Source: Ktedonobacterales bacterium (lineage in GTDB: Bacteria; Chloroflexota; Ktedonobacteria; Ktedonobacterales; Ktedonobacteraceae). Taken from it: 49,653 bases of DNA. The notes beneath the pieces were generated by a model that was not told the DNA's origin, ran no database searches, and saw nothing but the letters and a program-made list of their open reading frames with translations. The stretch is from contig DAIDJF010000041.1 in assembly GCA_027451525.1 (NCBI GenBank), positions 1 through 49,653 of the forward strand, written 5' to 3'. Position numbers and translations under genes: made by a program. Shown in pieces: positions 40,867-49,653 of the stretch; position 1 is the stretch's first letter; the number at the start of each line of letters is the position of its first letter.

Positions 40867-43800
40867 ATGGCTGTAAGCACGAGGGCTGTTGCACTCCCAG
40901 AGCGTGTGTCTTTCGCACGTATCCCGGACATACGGCCAATGCCAGGGCTTATCCAAATCCAGCTTGACTCCTTTGAGTGGTTTAAGAAGGAAGGGCTGCG
41001 CGAACTCTTTGAGGAAATTTCCCCTATTGAGGACTTTACGGGAAAGAACCTCAGCCTGGAGTTTATCGTTCCGCCCGAACCCTTTGGTAAACCCAAGTAT
41101 AATGAGGACGAGTGTCGCGACCGCGATGCCACGTATGCCGCACCTCTAAATGTCAAGGCACGCCTTATCAATAAAGAGACGGGCGAGATCATCGAGAAGG
41201 ATATCTTCATGGGTGATTTCCCCTTGATGACACGCGAAGGAACCTTCATTATTAATGGAGCCGAGCGTGTTGTCGTCAGTCAGCTTGTACGCTCTCCCGG
41301 TGTCTACTTCACCTTAGATGAGGACGCGACAACTGGCAAGAAACTTTTCGCAGCCAAGCTTATCCCGGGGCGTGGGGCATGGCTTGAGTTTGAAACCAGT
41401 AATAAAAATTTGCTCACGGTCAAAATTGACCGCAAGCGTAAGTTACCTGTCACCACCTTGTTGCGTGCAATCGCCAGTCTGGCAAAAGAGCAGTGGCATA
41501 CGCAGGAATTGGATCTGTCTACCGACCAGGGCATTCTCGAAGCCTTTAAGGATGTCGATAACGACCCCAACATCCGCTATATCCAGGCCACACTCGATCG
41601 CGACCCAATCAAGCGCGAAGATGACGCATTGCTCGAACTGTATAAAAAATTGCGTCCTGGTGATCCAGCCACCATTGATAACGCGCGTTCTCTTGTAAAG
41701 AACCTGTTCTTCAACCCGCGCCGTTATGATCTTGGTAACGTGGGACGCTATAAACTTAATCGCAAGCTCGATCTTACCGTGCCCCAGAATCAACGTATTC
41801 TGACGCAGGATGATCTTGTCAATATTATCCGTCGCCTCGTTTCACTCAATAATGGGCATGGACGCAAGGACGATATTGACCACCTGGGCAACCGCCGTGT
41901 GCGTTGTGTGGGTGAACTCATCCAAAGCCAGTTTCGTGTCGGTCTGCTGCGTATGGAGCGCGTGGTTAAAGAGCGCATGAGCATTCAGGAGCCGGGCCAG
42001 GCTACACCGAACGCTCTGATCAATATTCGCCCAGTTGTCGCGGCGATGAAAGAATTTTTTGGCGGTAGTCAGCTCTCGCAGTTCATGGACCAGGTGAACG
42101 CATTGGCTGAGATTGGACATAAACGTCGTCTCTCGGCTCTTGGTCCTGGCGGTCTCTCGCGCGAACGTGCGGGCTTTGAAGTGCGTGACGTACACCAGTC
42201 GCACTATGGACGCATCTGCCCTATTGAGACGCCTGAAGGTCCAAACATCGGTCTGATTGGTAACCTGGCGACGTATGGACAGATCAATCCTTATGGCTTC
42301 ATTGAGACGCCCTATCGTAAGGTCTACAAACGCTTGCCGGCTAATGACCGTCGCCTGATTGGGCGCGAGTTTAGAGGTATCTTCGGGCGTATGCGCGAGG
42401 ATGTCAAGACTGCTGATGGCGAGGTTGTGATTAAGGCACGTAGCCGTGTGCGTGTTGACGAGGCTTTGTTTGAAAAAGTCTCGGCTGCTCTCGGAGACAC
42501 GTTGGTCAATATCAAACCGTTTGTCACCGACGAGGTAGACTACCTGACCGCTGATGATGAAGAGAATTTCTGGGTTGCGCAGGCAAATGCCAAACTAGAT
42601 GAAAACAACGAATTTATAGAAGATCGCGTGTTGGCACGTTATCAGCGTGAGTTCGTTATGGAAGGCGCGGAGACCCTCGATTATATGGATGTCTCTCCAC
42701 GTCAGACCGTGAGTGTGGCAACCGCCTTAATCCCGTTCCTGGAGCATGACGACGTGAACCGCGCACTGATGGGCGCGAATATGCAGCGTCAGGCCGTTCC
42801 GCTGTTGCGACCACAATCGCCGATTTGCGGGACTGGTATTGAGCGGCAAGTCGCGATTGACTCTGGTCAGGTCGTGGTGACGCGCACAAGCGGCGAGGTC
42901 GTTTCGGCGACGGCGCGTCGTATCGAGGTGCTCGATGATCAGGGTGAGGTACACGGCTATCGTTTGCGCAAGTTTGTGCGCTCGAATAATGGCACCTGCA
43001 TCAACCAGCGGCCAATTGTGCGGCGCGGCGATTATGTGACTGCTGGACAGGCAATTGCCGATAGCTCTTCAACTGAGAATGGCGAACTGGCTCTCGGACA
43101 AAACATTCTGGTCGCCTTCATGAGTTGGGAGGGTGGCAACTTCGAGGACGCGATTCTGATTAGCCAGCGCATTGTACGTGAAGACCTCTTCACCTCTATT
43201 CATATAGAAGAGTACGAGGTTGATGCGCGTGATACCAAGCTGGGACCGGAAGAGATCACACGCGACATCCCGAATGTCGGTGAAGAAGGTCTGAGAAATC
43301 TGGATGAGCGTGGTATCGTCTACGTTGGAGCAGAGGTTGGCCCACAGGATATCCTGGTTGGCAAGATCACGCCGAAGGGCGAGACGGAGTTGACTGCTGA
43401 GGAGAAACTGTTGCGTGCCATCTTCGGTGAGAAGGCCCGTGAGGTAAAGGATACCTCGCTCCGTGTTCCGCATGGAGAGCGTGGCAAGATCGTCGAGGTA
43501 AAAATCTTCTCGCGTGACAATGGTGACGAGTTGCCGCCAGGGGTTAACCAGTTGGTACGTGTCAGCATCGCGCAGAAACGTAAGATTGGCGCGGGCGATA
43601 AGATGGCGGGACGGCATGGTAATAAAGGTGTGATTTCGCGCGTTCTGCCCATTGAAGACATGCCATTTTTGCCCGATGGGACGCCTGTTGATATTATTCT
43701 TAACCCGTTGGGCGTACCGCACCGTATGAACATCGGTCAGATCATGGAGACACACTTGGGCTGGGCTGCCAACGAACTTGGCTTTAAGATTGCCACTCCT

Positions 43801-44364
43801 GTCTTTGACGGAGCCTCGGAGGAGGATATCGAGGAGTTCCTGCGGCGCGCCGGACTGCCTGAGAGCGGCAAGATTCAATTGTATGACGGGCGTACGGGTG
43901 CGCCATTCGATCATCCCGTCACCGTCGGTTATACCTATATGCTCAAATTGGCCCACCTGGTCGAAGATAAGGTACACGCACGCTCCACAGGCCCATACAG
44001 CTTGATTACGCAGCAGCCACTCGGCGGTAAAGCGCAGTTTGGTGGACAGCGTTTCGGTGAAATGGAAGTGTGGGCATTGGAAGCCTACGGCGCAGCAAAC
44101 ATCTTGCAAGAGATTCTCACCGTGAAGTCCGACGATGTTGTCGGTCGCGTTAAAACCTATGAAGCAATTGTCAAGGGCGAGAACATTATGGAACCCGGCG
44201 TTCCAGAGTCCTTTAAGGTGTTGGTAAAAGAATTGCAAAGCCTGGGCATCAATGTCGAGGTGCTCAACGAAGATGAGCAGAAGATTCAGTTTGTTGAAGA
44301 CACGTCGAATGATGTAATGCCGGAATTGGGAATCAATCTATCCGGTTTCGAGGGAGACCAATAG
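40867..44364 (+). CDS. rpoB: RNA polymerase beta subunit
   Basis: An 1165-residue beta subunit, the size of forms lacking the large proteobacterial insertions. Domains appear in order: N-terminal [24 protein letters not shown], the protrusion and lobe, the rifampicin pocket [11 protein letters not shown]...[22 protein letters not shown] (from residue 399), [15 protein letters not shown], the hybrid-binding [45 protein letters not shown], the active-centre [19 protein letters not shown], and the clamp [25 protein letters not shown]. The usual sensitive residues Asp516, His526 and Ser531 (E. coli numbering) are kept. AGGAG precedes the ATG. It lies 99 bases before rpoC. Confidence 0.99.
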   Translation: MAVSTRAVALPERVSFARIPDIRPMPGLIQIQLDSFEWFKKEGLRELFEEISPIEDFTGKNLSLEFIVPPEPFGKPKYNEDECRDRDATYAAPLNVKARLINKETGEIIEKDIFMGDFPLMTREGTFIINGAERVVVSQLVRSPGVYFTLDEDATTGKKLFAAKLIPGRGAWLEFETSNKNLLTVKIDRKRKLPVTTLLRAIASLAKEQWHTQELDLSTDQGILEAFKDVDNDPNIRYIQATLDRDPIKREDDALLELYKKLRPGDPATIDNARSLVKNLFFNPRRYDLGNVGRYKLNRKLDLTVPQNQRILTQDDLVNIIRRLVSLNNGHGRKDDIDHLGNRRVRCVGELIQSQFRVGLLRMERVVKERMSIQEPGQATPNALINIRPVVAAMKEFFGGSQLSQFMDQVNALAEIGHKRRLSALGPGGLSRERAGFEVRDVHQSHYGRICPIETPEGPNIGLIGNLATYGQINPYGFIETPYRKVYKRLPANDRRLIGREFRGIFGRMREDVKTADGEVVIKARSRVRVDEALFEKVSAALGDTLVNIKPFVTDEVDYLTADDEENFWVAQANAKLDENNEFIEDRVLARYQREFVMEGAETLDYMDVSPRQTVSVATALIPFLEHDDVNRALMGANMQRQAVPLLRPQSPICGTGIERQVAIDSGQVVVTRTSGEVVSATARRIEVLDDQGEVHGYRLRKFVRSNNGTCINQRPIVRRGDYVTAGQAIADSSSTENGELALGQNILVAFMSWEGGNFEDAILISQRIVREDLFTSIHIEEYEVDARDTKLGPEEITRDIPNVGEEGLRNLDERGIVYVGAEVGPQDILVGKITPKGETELTAEEKLLRAIFGEKAREVKDTSLRVPHGERGKIVEVKIFSRDNGDELPPGVNQLVRVSIAQKRKIGAGDKMAGRHGNKGVISRVLPIEDMPFLPDGTPVDIILNPLGVPHRMNIGQIMETHLGWAANELGFKIATPVFDGASEEDIEEFLRRAGLPESGKIQLYDGRTGAPFDHPVTVGYTYMLKLAHLVEDKVHARSTGPYSLITQQPLGGKAQFGGQRFGEMEVWALEAYGAANILQEILTVKSDDVVGRVKTYEAIVKGENIMEPGVPESFKVLVKELQSLGINVEVLNEDEQKIQFVEDTSNDVMPELGINLSGFEGDQ

Positions 44365-44388
44365 GCCCTGTATCGTGAGGTCCGTCAC

Positions 44389-44427
44389 GCAACCGTTGGG
44401 ACGCGATATCTCGTGTCCCCCGGTTGT
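44389..44427 (+). promoter_or_regulatory. Stem-loop between rpoB and rpoC
   Basis: GCAACCG (44389-44395) pairs with 44421-44427 (one G-U) and GGGAC (44398-44402) with GTCCC (44415-44419), enclosing a 12-base loop. There is no U-tract; an RNA processing or stability role is more likely than termination. Confidence 0.55.
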
Positions 44428-44463
44428 GTACGCCCCGCGATGTTCCTCTATCCTGGAGGTAGC

Positions 44464-47400
44464 ATGCTCGAAGTCAATGATTTTAACGCTATCCGTATCA
44501 GCCTTGCCAGCCCTGAGCAGATTCGTGGTTGGAGCTATGGTGAGGTCACGAAACCGGAAACAATTAATTATCGTACACTCAAACCAGAAAAAGATGGCCT
44601 CTTCTGTGAACGCATTTTTGGGCCAACGAAAGACTGGGAGTGCTACTGTGGTAAGTACAAGCGCGTGCGTTTTAAAGGCATCGTCTGCGATAAGTGCGGT
44701 GTTGAAGTGGCACGCTCAAAAGTGCGCCGTGAACGCATGGGCCATATCGAACTGGCCTCGCCTGTAAGTCACATCTGGTACTTTAAGGGAACGCCTAGCC
44801 GCATTGGTCTCTTGCTCGATCTCTCACCGCGTAACCTGGAACGCATTCTCTACTTTGCGCTCTACGTGGTCACCTCTATCAATGAGGAGTCCCGCCAGCG
44901 TGAATTGATGCGTATCGACAAAGATAGGGCCGATCTGGAGACGGACATCGACGGGAAAGTGCTAGAGCGCGTCAACCATCTGCGCGAGATGCGTGATACC
45001 GCCATTCGCGCTGCTGAAACACGCTTTACGCCCGCCGACCGCCAGGAGATCGAAGAGCGTCGTGAGCAAGATTTGGAGCATGCCCGCTCCGCCGAAAGCG
45101 AAACTCGCGCGCAACTGCGTGAGATGATGGGCATGACTGCTGAAGATGATATCATCTACGCGCCGACCGATGCCGTTATCGTCAAAGAGGGCGATATTGT
45201 CTCGCCACGTCACCTGGATGTATTGGAGCGGATTGCCGAATCGGCCCGCAATTCAATTGCTGAACAGGCGCGCCGCGAAATTGAACTGGCGATGTCCGAG
45301 GGCAAGCGCGATGCTGAGCGTCTCAATCTGGACTACCAGAGTCAGATTGACTCCGCGCAAACGCAATTGGAGCGCGAGCGCAAAGAAACCATTCAACGCC
45401 TGGAACAGTTGCGCCGCGACCTTGAAGGTCTTAAACGTCAAGACCTGTTGCAGGAGAGTCGTTACCGCGAACTCAAGGATATGTTCCAGGAAACCGACAT
45501 CTTCCGCGCTGGCATGGGAGCTGAAGCCGTTCTCGAACTGATTCGTGGCATTGATCTTGATAAATTGTCTGAGGACCTGCGTAGCGAGATTAGCGTTACC
45601 GCTGGTCAGCGACGCAAGAAGGCCACCAAGCGTCTCAAGGTCGTCGAGGCATTCCGCAAGTCGAAGACCTCGCCTGAGTGGATGATCTTGACTGTCCTGC
45701 CCGTCCTGCCGCCAGACCTACGCCCAATGGTGCAACTTGACGGTGGACGTTTCGCCACGTCGGACCTCAATGATCTCTATCGCCGCGTCATCAACCGCAA
45801 TAACCGTCTCAAGCGTTTGCTCGAACTGGGAGCGCCAGAGATCATTATTCGCAATGAGAAGCGCATGTTGCAAGAGGCATGTGATGCCTTGATCGACAAT
45901 GGACGACGTGGGCGTGCCGTTGCTGGTTCCGGCAATCACAAACTGAAGAGCCTGTCTGACATGCTCAAGGGCAAACAGGGCCGTTTCCGTCAAAACCTGC
46001 TTGGTAAGCGCGTAGACTACTCTGGACGTTCTGTGATCGTGGTCGGACCAAATCTGAAATTGCATCAGTGCGGTCTGCCAAAGCGTATGGCGTTGGAACT
46101 CTTCAAGCCATTCGTAATGCGCAAACTGGTGGAGCAAAACTTCGCTCATAATATTAAGAGTGCAAAGCGTTTTGTCGAGCGCGTCAAGCCGGAAGTGTGG
46201 GATGTGTTGGAAGAGGTCATCAAGAACCATCCCGTGCTGTTGAACCGCGCCCCGACCCTGCACCGTCTTGGTATTCAGGCATTCGAGGCTGTTCTGGTTG
46301 AGGGCAGTGCCATTCAGTTGCACCCCCTGGTCTGTTCCGCCTTTAATGCTGACTTTGATGGTGACCAGATGGCGGTTCACGTGCCGTTATCCGAGAAGGC
46401 CCAGGACGAGGCCCGTCAGTTCATGATGTCCACGCGCAACCTGCTTTCGCCGGCGCATGGTGAGCCATCGATTGGCGCAAGCCAGGATATGGTGCTAGGC
46501 TGCTTCTACCTGACGCAAGATCGTCCGAACAAGAAGGGTCAGGGCCGTGTCTTTACTGATGCGAATGAGGCACTGCTAGCCTATGAGCAGGGCTTTGTTG
46601 AGCTACAAGCTCTTGTCAAGGTTCGTCTCGGTGATGTAGACATTTATGACCAGCCACCGCCTGCCAAATCGACCATGAATGCGAAGGGCAAACTCGTCGA
46701 AACCACCGTTGGACGTATCATCTTCAACGAGGCGTTGCCGGAGCGTCTGCGCTTCAAAAACTACTCGATGAAGAAGGAAAACCTGAAACAGATTATTGCA
46801 GAGTGCTTCAAAGAGTATGGGCGTGCCAAGACTGTTGATCTGGCCGATGATATCAAGCGTCTGGGCTTCACTTTCGCGACAAAAGCGGGTGCATCTATCG
46901 CGATCAGCGATGTGAAGGTTCCCTCTGGCAAAGCGGAAGAGTTGGCGAGAGCGGATGCGCGTATCACGGAACTGGAAGAGCAGTATCGTGATGGTCTGAT
47001 TACCTCTAACGAGAAATATCAGCAGACGATCGATGCCTGGAACGTCGCGCAGGAGAACATTACCAAGATGGTCGAGGCAACACTCGATCCCTTTGGCACA
47101 ATCTACACGATTGCGAAATCTGGCGCGACGAAAGCGAAATTCCAGCAGATTCGCCAGTTGTCAGGTATGCGTGGCCTGATGGCAAGCCCATCTGGTAAGA
47201 TCATCGATATTCCTGTGCGTGGAAACTTCCGTGAAGGTCTGAGCGTGTTGGAGTACTTTATCAGTAGTCACGGCGCTCGTAAGGGTCTGGCAGATACCGC
47301 CTTGCGTACCGCAGAATCTGGCTACCTGACCCGCCGTTTGATCGACGTGGCGCAGGATGTCATTGTGACGGAAGAGGACTGTGGCACGACTGAGAGCATC

Positions 47401-48810
47401 GTGATTACCCACTTCGACTCGAAGGATATGGGCTTGGAGAATATGCGCTCTCGCCTGTCAGGACGTGTCCTGGCGGAAGGCATTCCTGGCCTTGAGCATA
47501 TCGAGGTCAACGAAGAGCTAAGCGACGACGTGATCGATGAGATCGTTGCTGCTGGCGTCGAGAGTGTGCGTGCGCGTTCCCCCTTGGGCTGTATGGCACG
47601 ACGCGGTATCTGCCGCAAGTGCTATGGGCGCGATCTGGCGGCGAACCAGCTTGCACGTATCGGTAGTGCGGTCGGCATTGTTGCCGCGCAATCGATTGGT
47701 GAGCCTGGCACGCAGTTAACCATGCGTACCTTCCACACTGGTGGTATCGCGGGTGCGCAGGGTGACATCACGCAAGGTCTGCCGCGTGTTGAGGAACTAT
47801 TCGAGGCTCGTGTGCCAAAGGATAAGGCCGAAATTGCGGAGATTGATGGCGTGGTGGAGATCATCAAAGATGAGAACACGGGCGTCCGCACTGTGCGCGT
47901 CGTCTCAACCAACGTCTTCTTCGACGAGTATCCGCTACCCACTGGTAGCACCGTGCTGGTCAACGATAAAGACCATGTACAGCGCGAGCAGATAGTGGCG
48001 ATGATGCCCGCCGAGAATAGTGGTGAGCCTGTGCCCGTACATGCCCGTACCGAGGGCGAGGCCTTTGTCAACGATGGTGTGCTGACTATCCGCTTTGAGG
48101 AGCGCGAAGAACGCTCTTATCCCGTGCCGGCAGCACGCAACCTTGCGGTCAACGATGGGCAGAAGATTCAGGCGGGTACGCCGATCACTGCTGGACAGCG
48201 CGACCCGCAGGATGTCTTGCGTGTTCAGGGACGTGAGGCCGTCCAGCTCTACCTGGTCAAAGAGGTGCAGCGCGTGTATCGTAACACGGGTGTGTATATC
48301 CATGACAAGCATATTGAAGTCATCGTGCGTCAGATGTTGCGGCGTGTCAAGATTGATGACCAGGGTGATACCGATATGTTGCCAAGTGATCTGGTAGATC
48401 GCTTTACCTTTGCCGACACGAATGCACGTGTCCTGGCAGAGGGCGGTGAGCCTGCCACTGCTTCTATCGTACTCCTGGGTGTGACTAAAGCGTCGCTCAA
48501 CACCGATAGTTTCCTGGCAGCCGCATCCTTCCAGGAGACGACCCGTGTGCTTACCGAGGCAGCGATTCAGGCCCAGACCGATCATCTCGTGGGTCTGAAA
48601 GAGAATGTCATTATTGGCAAACTCATTCCCGCTGGTTCTGGCATCTTGCAGCGTCGCCGTGAGCAGCTGGCGCGCCAGCAGAATGCAGCGGCCCGTGTGG
48701 CCTCTGCACCAGTGGTTGCGGCAAGTATTGTGGGTGCTGGCAATTCCTTGTTTAAAGGGAGCGGTAGCAGTACTAGTATCCCAGCACTTGACAGCAGTAG
48801 CAACGAGTGA
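44464..48810 (+). CDS. rpoC: RNA polymerase beta-prime subunit
   Basis: A 1448-residue beta-prime subunit. The N-terminal zinc site is Cys60, Cys62, Cys75, Cys78 ([20 protein letters not shown]). An inserted region about 225-335 contains a charged coiled coil (about 260-326) before the [12 protein letters not shown] segment. The catalytic [12 protein letters not shown] is near 627, the bridge helix and trigger loop ([13 protein letters not shown]) near 1086, and the second zinc site uses the cysteines in EEDCGTTE and [14 protein letters not shown] (about 972-1055). ATG 44464 is preferred over an upstream in-frame ATG at 44413 because GGAGG lies five bases before it and MLEVNDF matches family starts. 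Confidence 0.99.
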   Translation: MLEVNDFNAIRISLASPEQIRGWSYGEVTKPETINYRTLKPEKDGLFCERIFGPTKDWECYCGKYKRVRFKGIVCDKCGVEVARSKVRRERMGHIELASPVSHIWYFKGTPSRIGLLLDLSPRNLERILYFALYVVTSINEESRQRELMRIDKDRADLETDIDGKVLERVNHLREMRDTAIRAAETRFTPADRQEIEERREQDLEHARSAESETRAQLREMMGMTAEDDIIYAPTDAVIVKEGDIVSPRHLDVLERIAESARNSIAEQARREIELAMSEGKRDAERLNLDYQSQIDSAQTQLERERKETIQRLEQLRRDLEGLKRQDLLQESRYRELKDMFQETDIFRAGMGAEAVLELIRGIDLDKLSEDLRSEISVTAGQRRKKATKRLKVVEAFRKSKTSPEWMILTVLPVLPPDLRPMVQLDGGRFATSDLNDLYRRVINRNNRLKRLLELGAPEIIIRNEKRMLQEACDALIDNGRRGRAVAGSGNHKLKSLSDMLKGKQGRFRQNLLGKRVDYSGRSVIVVGPNLKLHQCGLPKRMALELFKPFVMRKLVEQNFAHNIKSAKRFVERVKPEVWDVLEEVIKNHPVLLNRAPTLHRLGIQAFEAVLVEGSAIQLHPLVCSAFNADFDGDQMAVHVPLSEKAQDEARQFMMSTRNLLSPAHGEPSIGASQDMVLGCFYLTQDRPNKKGQGRVFTDANEALLAYEQGFVELQALVKVRLGDVDIYDQPPPAKSTMNAKGKLVETTVGRIIFNEALPERLRFKNYSMKKENLKQIIAECFKEYGRAKTVDLADDIKRLGFTFATKAGASIAISDVKVPSGKAEELARADARITELEEQYRDGLITSNEKYQQTIDAWNVAQENITKMVEATLDPFGTIYTIAKSGATKAKFQQIRQLSGMRGLMASPSGKIIDIPVRGNFREGLSVLEYFISSHGARKGLADTALRTAESGYLTRRLIDVAQDVIVTEEDCGTTESIVITHFDSKDMGLENMRSRLSGRVLAEGIPGLEHIEVNEELSDDVIDEIVAAGVESVRARSPLGCMARRGICRKCYGRDLAANQLARIGSAVGIVAAQSIGEPGTQLTMRTFHTGGIAGAQGDITQGLPRVEELFEARVPKDKAEIAEIDGVVEIIKDENTGVRTVRVVSTNVFFDEYPLPTGSTVLVNDKDHVQREQIVAMMPAENSGEPVPVHARTEGEAFVNDGVLTIRFEEREERSYPVPAARNLAVNDGQKIQAGTPITAGQRDPQDVLRVQGREAVQLYLVKEVQRVYRNTGVYIHDKHIEVIVRQMLRRVKIDDQGDTDMLPSDLVDRFTFADTNARVLAEGGEPATASIVLLGVTKASLNTDSFLAAASFQETTRVLTEAAIQAQTDHLVGLKENVIIGKLIPAGSGILQRRREQLARQQNAAARVASAPVVAASIVGAGNSLFKGSGSSTSIPALDSSSNE

Positions 48811-48812
48811 TA

Positions 48813-48832
48813 ACATATGCAATCGCATATGT
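48813..48832 (+). promoter_or_regulatory. Hairpin after rpoC
   Basis: ACATATGC (48813-48820) and GCATATGT (48825-48832) form a perfect 8-bp stem with a tetraloop, two bases after the rpoC stop. Confidence 0.6.
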
Positions 48833-48842
48833 ATGAAATGAG

Positions 48843-48870
48843 GTAGAGGCGTGAGCTATCATGCCTCTAC
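48843..48870. repeat. Diverged copy of the GGGCGTGATTTATCACGCCC palindrome between rpoC and rpsL
   Basis: GTAGAGGCGTGA (48843-48854) pairs with TCATGCCTCTAC (48859-48870) with one G-U pair and loop GCTA. It resembles the GTAGGGGCGTGA units in element B but has a different loop. Confidence 0.7.
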
Positions 48871-48903
48871 ATGAGGATAAGAAGGGACAGGGAGGATCTT
48901 TCC

Positions 48904-49356
48904 TTGCCGACAATTAATCAGTTAATCCGAAAGGGCCGCTCACAGAAGCAGAAAAAGGTGAAGGCCCCCGCGTTGCTCTATTCATACAACGCGTTGAAGA
49001 ACCGCACATCACGTCTGCGTGGTTCGCCACAGAAACGTGGTGTCTGTACCCAGGTTCGCACGATGACGCCTAAGAAACCGAACTCGGCAATGCGTAAGAT
49101 TGCCCGTGTTCGTTTGTCCAACCAGATGGAGGTTACGGCGTACATTCCTGGTGAGGGGCATAACTTGCAGGAACACTCCGTTGTCCTCATTCGTGGTGGG
49201 CGCGTGAAAGACTTGCCGAGCGTTCGTTACCACATTGTGCGCGGAACATTGGATAGTGACGGCGTCTCAAAGCGGCGTCGTGGTCGTTCTAAATATGGAG
49301 CCAAGCGTCCAAAACCAGGGCAGCAGGCGGCTCCAGCCAAGGGCGGTAAAAAATAG
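48904..49356 (+). CDS. rpsL: 30S ribosomal protein S12
   Basis: A 150-residue S12. The start is TTG 48904, giving the canonical [21 protein letters not shown] lies upstream. An in-frame ATG at 48871 would add 11 unmatched residues. Compared with the usual 123-137 residues there is an insertion of about 13-15 (residues about 24-38, [13 protein letters not shown] region) before SPQKRGVC, and a Lys/Ala/Pro-rich C-terminal tail. The decoding-site segment [11 protein letters not shown] keeps both lysines; the later loop reads [10 protein letters not shown], with Ser where Gly is usual. It follows rpoC by 93 bases and should head rpsL-rpsG-fus. Confidence 0.98.
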   Translation: MPTINQLIRKGRSQKQKKVKAPALLYSYNALKNRTSRLRGSPQKRGVCTQVRTMTPKKPNSAMRKIARVRLSNQMEVTAYIPGEGHNLQEHSVVLIRGGRVKDLPSVRYHIVRGTLDSDGVSKRRRGRSKYGAKRPKPGQQAAPAKGGKK

Positions 49357-49653
49357 CCGCTCTACCCTATAGAGGCTGTGGGTACGTGGCGTGTTGATGC
49401 AAAAAAAATTGTCGCGCCATACGCAGTTCTCTATCCGATACCACCTGAACGCCTTCAGGTAGGTCGGTTATCACACCTCACCGTAGACACAGGTCTCTGG
49501 TGAGCGTCGGGTGTGCTCTTGATGGACCCTGATGTGCCTGGACTACACGGCACGTTTAGCGTCTTTGCTCGCTTAGCTTTGTGACCGCGTTAGATACGCG
49601 CTTAATGAAGCGCGATAGTACTCTTTGTGACCAGAATGCATATGCGAAACGTT
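49357..49653 (+). other. Structured region downstream of rpsL (probable rpsG leader)
   Basis: No gene is visible in these 297 bases. RNA stems seen: TGGCG/CGCCA (49387-49391 with 49415-49419), ACCTGAA/TTCAGGT (49443-49449 with 49454-49460), CACACC+TCACC/GGTGA+GGTGTG (49472-49482 with 49499-49515), and two overlapping stems, CGCGT/ACGCG (49586-49600) and CGCGC/GCGCG (49597-49614), that exclude each other. The ATG codons near 49640 lack a Shine-Dalgarno sequence. In E. coli the rpsL-rpsG gap is the S7 autoregulatory site. Confidence 0.5.

Noticed and set aside
43069..44238. A 389-codon open frame on the minus strand inside rpoB
   Set aside because: It is antisense to highly conserved rpoB motifs, has no recognisable domain and no ribosome site; long antisense frames are common in codon-biased genes.
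47935..48828. A 297-codon minus-strand frame opposite the rpoC 3' end
   Set aside because: Shadow of rpoC with no recognisable motif.
49640..49653. Start of the next gene at ATGCATATGCGAAACG
   Set aside because: No ribosome binding site and too few codons to compare; S7 or another product cannot be claimed.

Overview
The window looks like a chromosomal segment of a Chloroflexota bacterium, most likely of the class Ktedonobacteria. This is an inference from gene content. The S12 protein has a 13-15 residue insertion that I associate with this phylum, RpoB lacks the large proteobacterial insertions, RpoC carries a long coiled-coil insertion, and the accessory gene set (Uma2 nucleases, an Rpn-type nuclease, several APC permeases, GAF-free histidine kinases) fits large soil Chloroflexota genomes. 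No database search was possible. Base composition is about balanced. There is no prophage, CRISPR array, tRNA or rRNA gene that I can see.

Layout. Positions 1-914 hold the 3' part of queA. Two minus-strand genes follow (Uma2 nuclease, RidA). A compact plus-strand exopolysaccharide operon fills 2416-11329: a chain-length/tyrosine-kinase-like protein with a degenerate P-loop, a polymerase-flippase fusion, a GT4 glycosyltransferase, a BioF2/FemAB-like acyltransferase and an alkaline-phosphatase-superfamily enzyme. An Rpn-type nuclease (11375-12301) ends at a perfect 26-bp bidirectional terminator. Facing it is a minus-strand run of UbiG-like methyltransferase, Uma2, GH3 hexosaminidase and a zinc-type dehydrogenase, then an OmpR-type response regulator with its histidine kinase.

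From 19054 to 28561 lies a carbohydrate uptake module: a LacI-family regulator with an operator overlapping its own consensus promoter, a five-gene Dpp/Opp-type ABC transporter and a GH1 beta-glucosidase. The transporter is probably a cello-oligosaccharide or beta-glucoside importer feeding the glucosidase. Next come an Rrf2 regulator with three cysteines, a single-domain response regulator, a cysteine synthase and a small membrane protein. From 32115 to 39934 is an amine/amino-acid catabolic group: aldehyde dehydrogenase, two APC permeases, an SDR dehydrogenase and a glutamine-synthetase-like gamma-glutamyl ligase, reminiscent of a Puu-type pathway without its oxidase and hydrolase.

The last 9.7 kb is core information processing: a long 930-bp leader with two consensus promoters and an intrinsic terminator, then rpoB, rpoC and rpsL, and a structured 297-base tail probably leading to rpsG.

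The most distinctive non-genic signal is a family of short, nested, inverted-repeat elements at about 29760-30051, 33575-33793 and 39951-40064, together with a palindrome family (consensus GGGCGTGATTTATCACGCCC) that also appears, diverged, between rpoC and rpsL. A related GGGCGACC hairpin sits inside the transporter operon.
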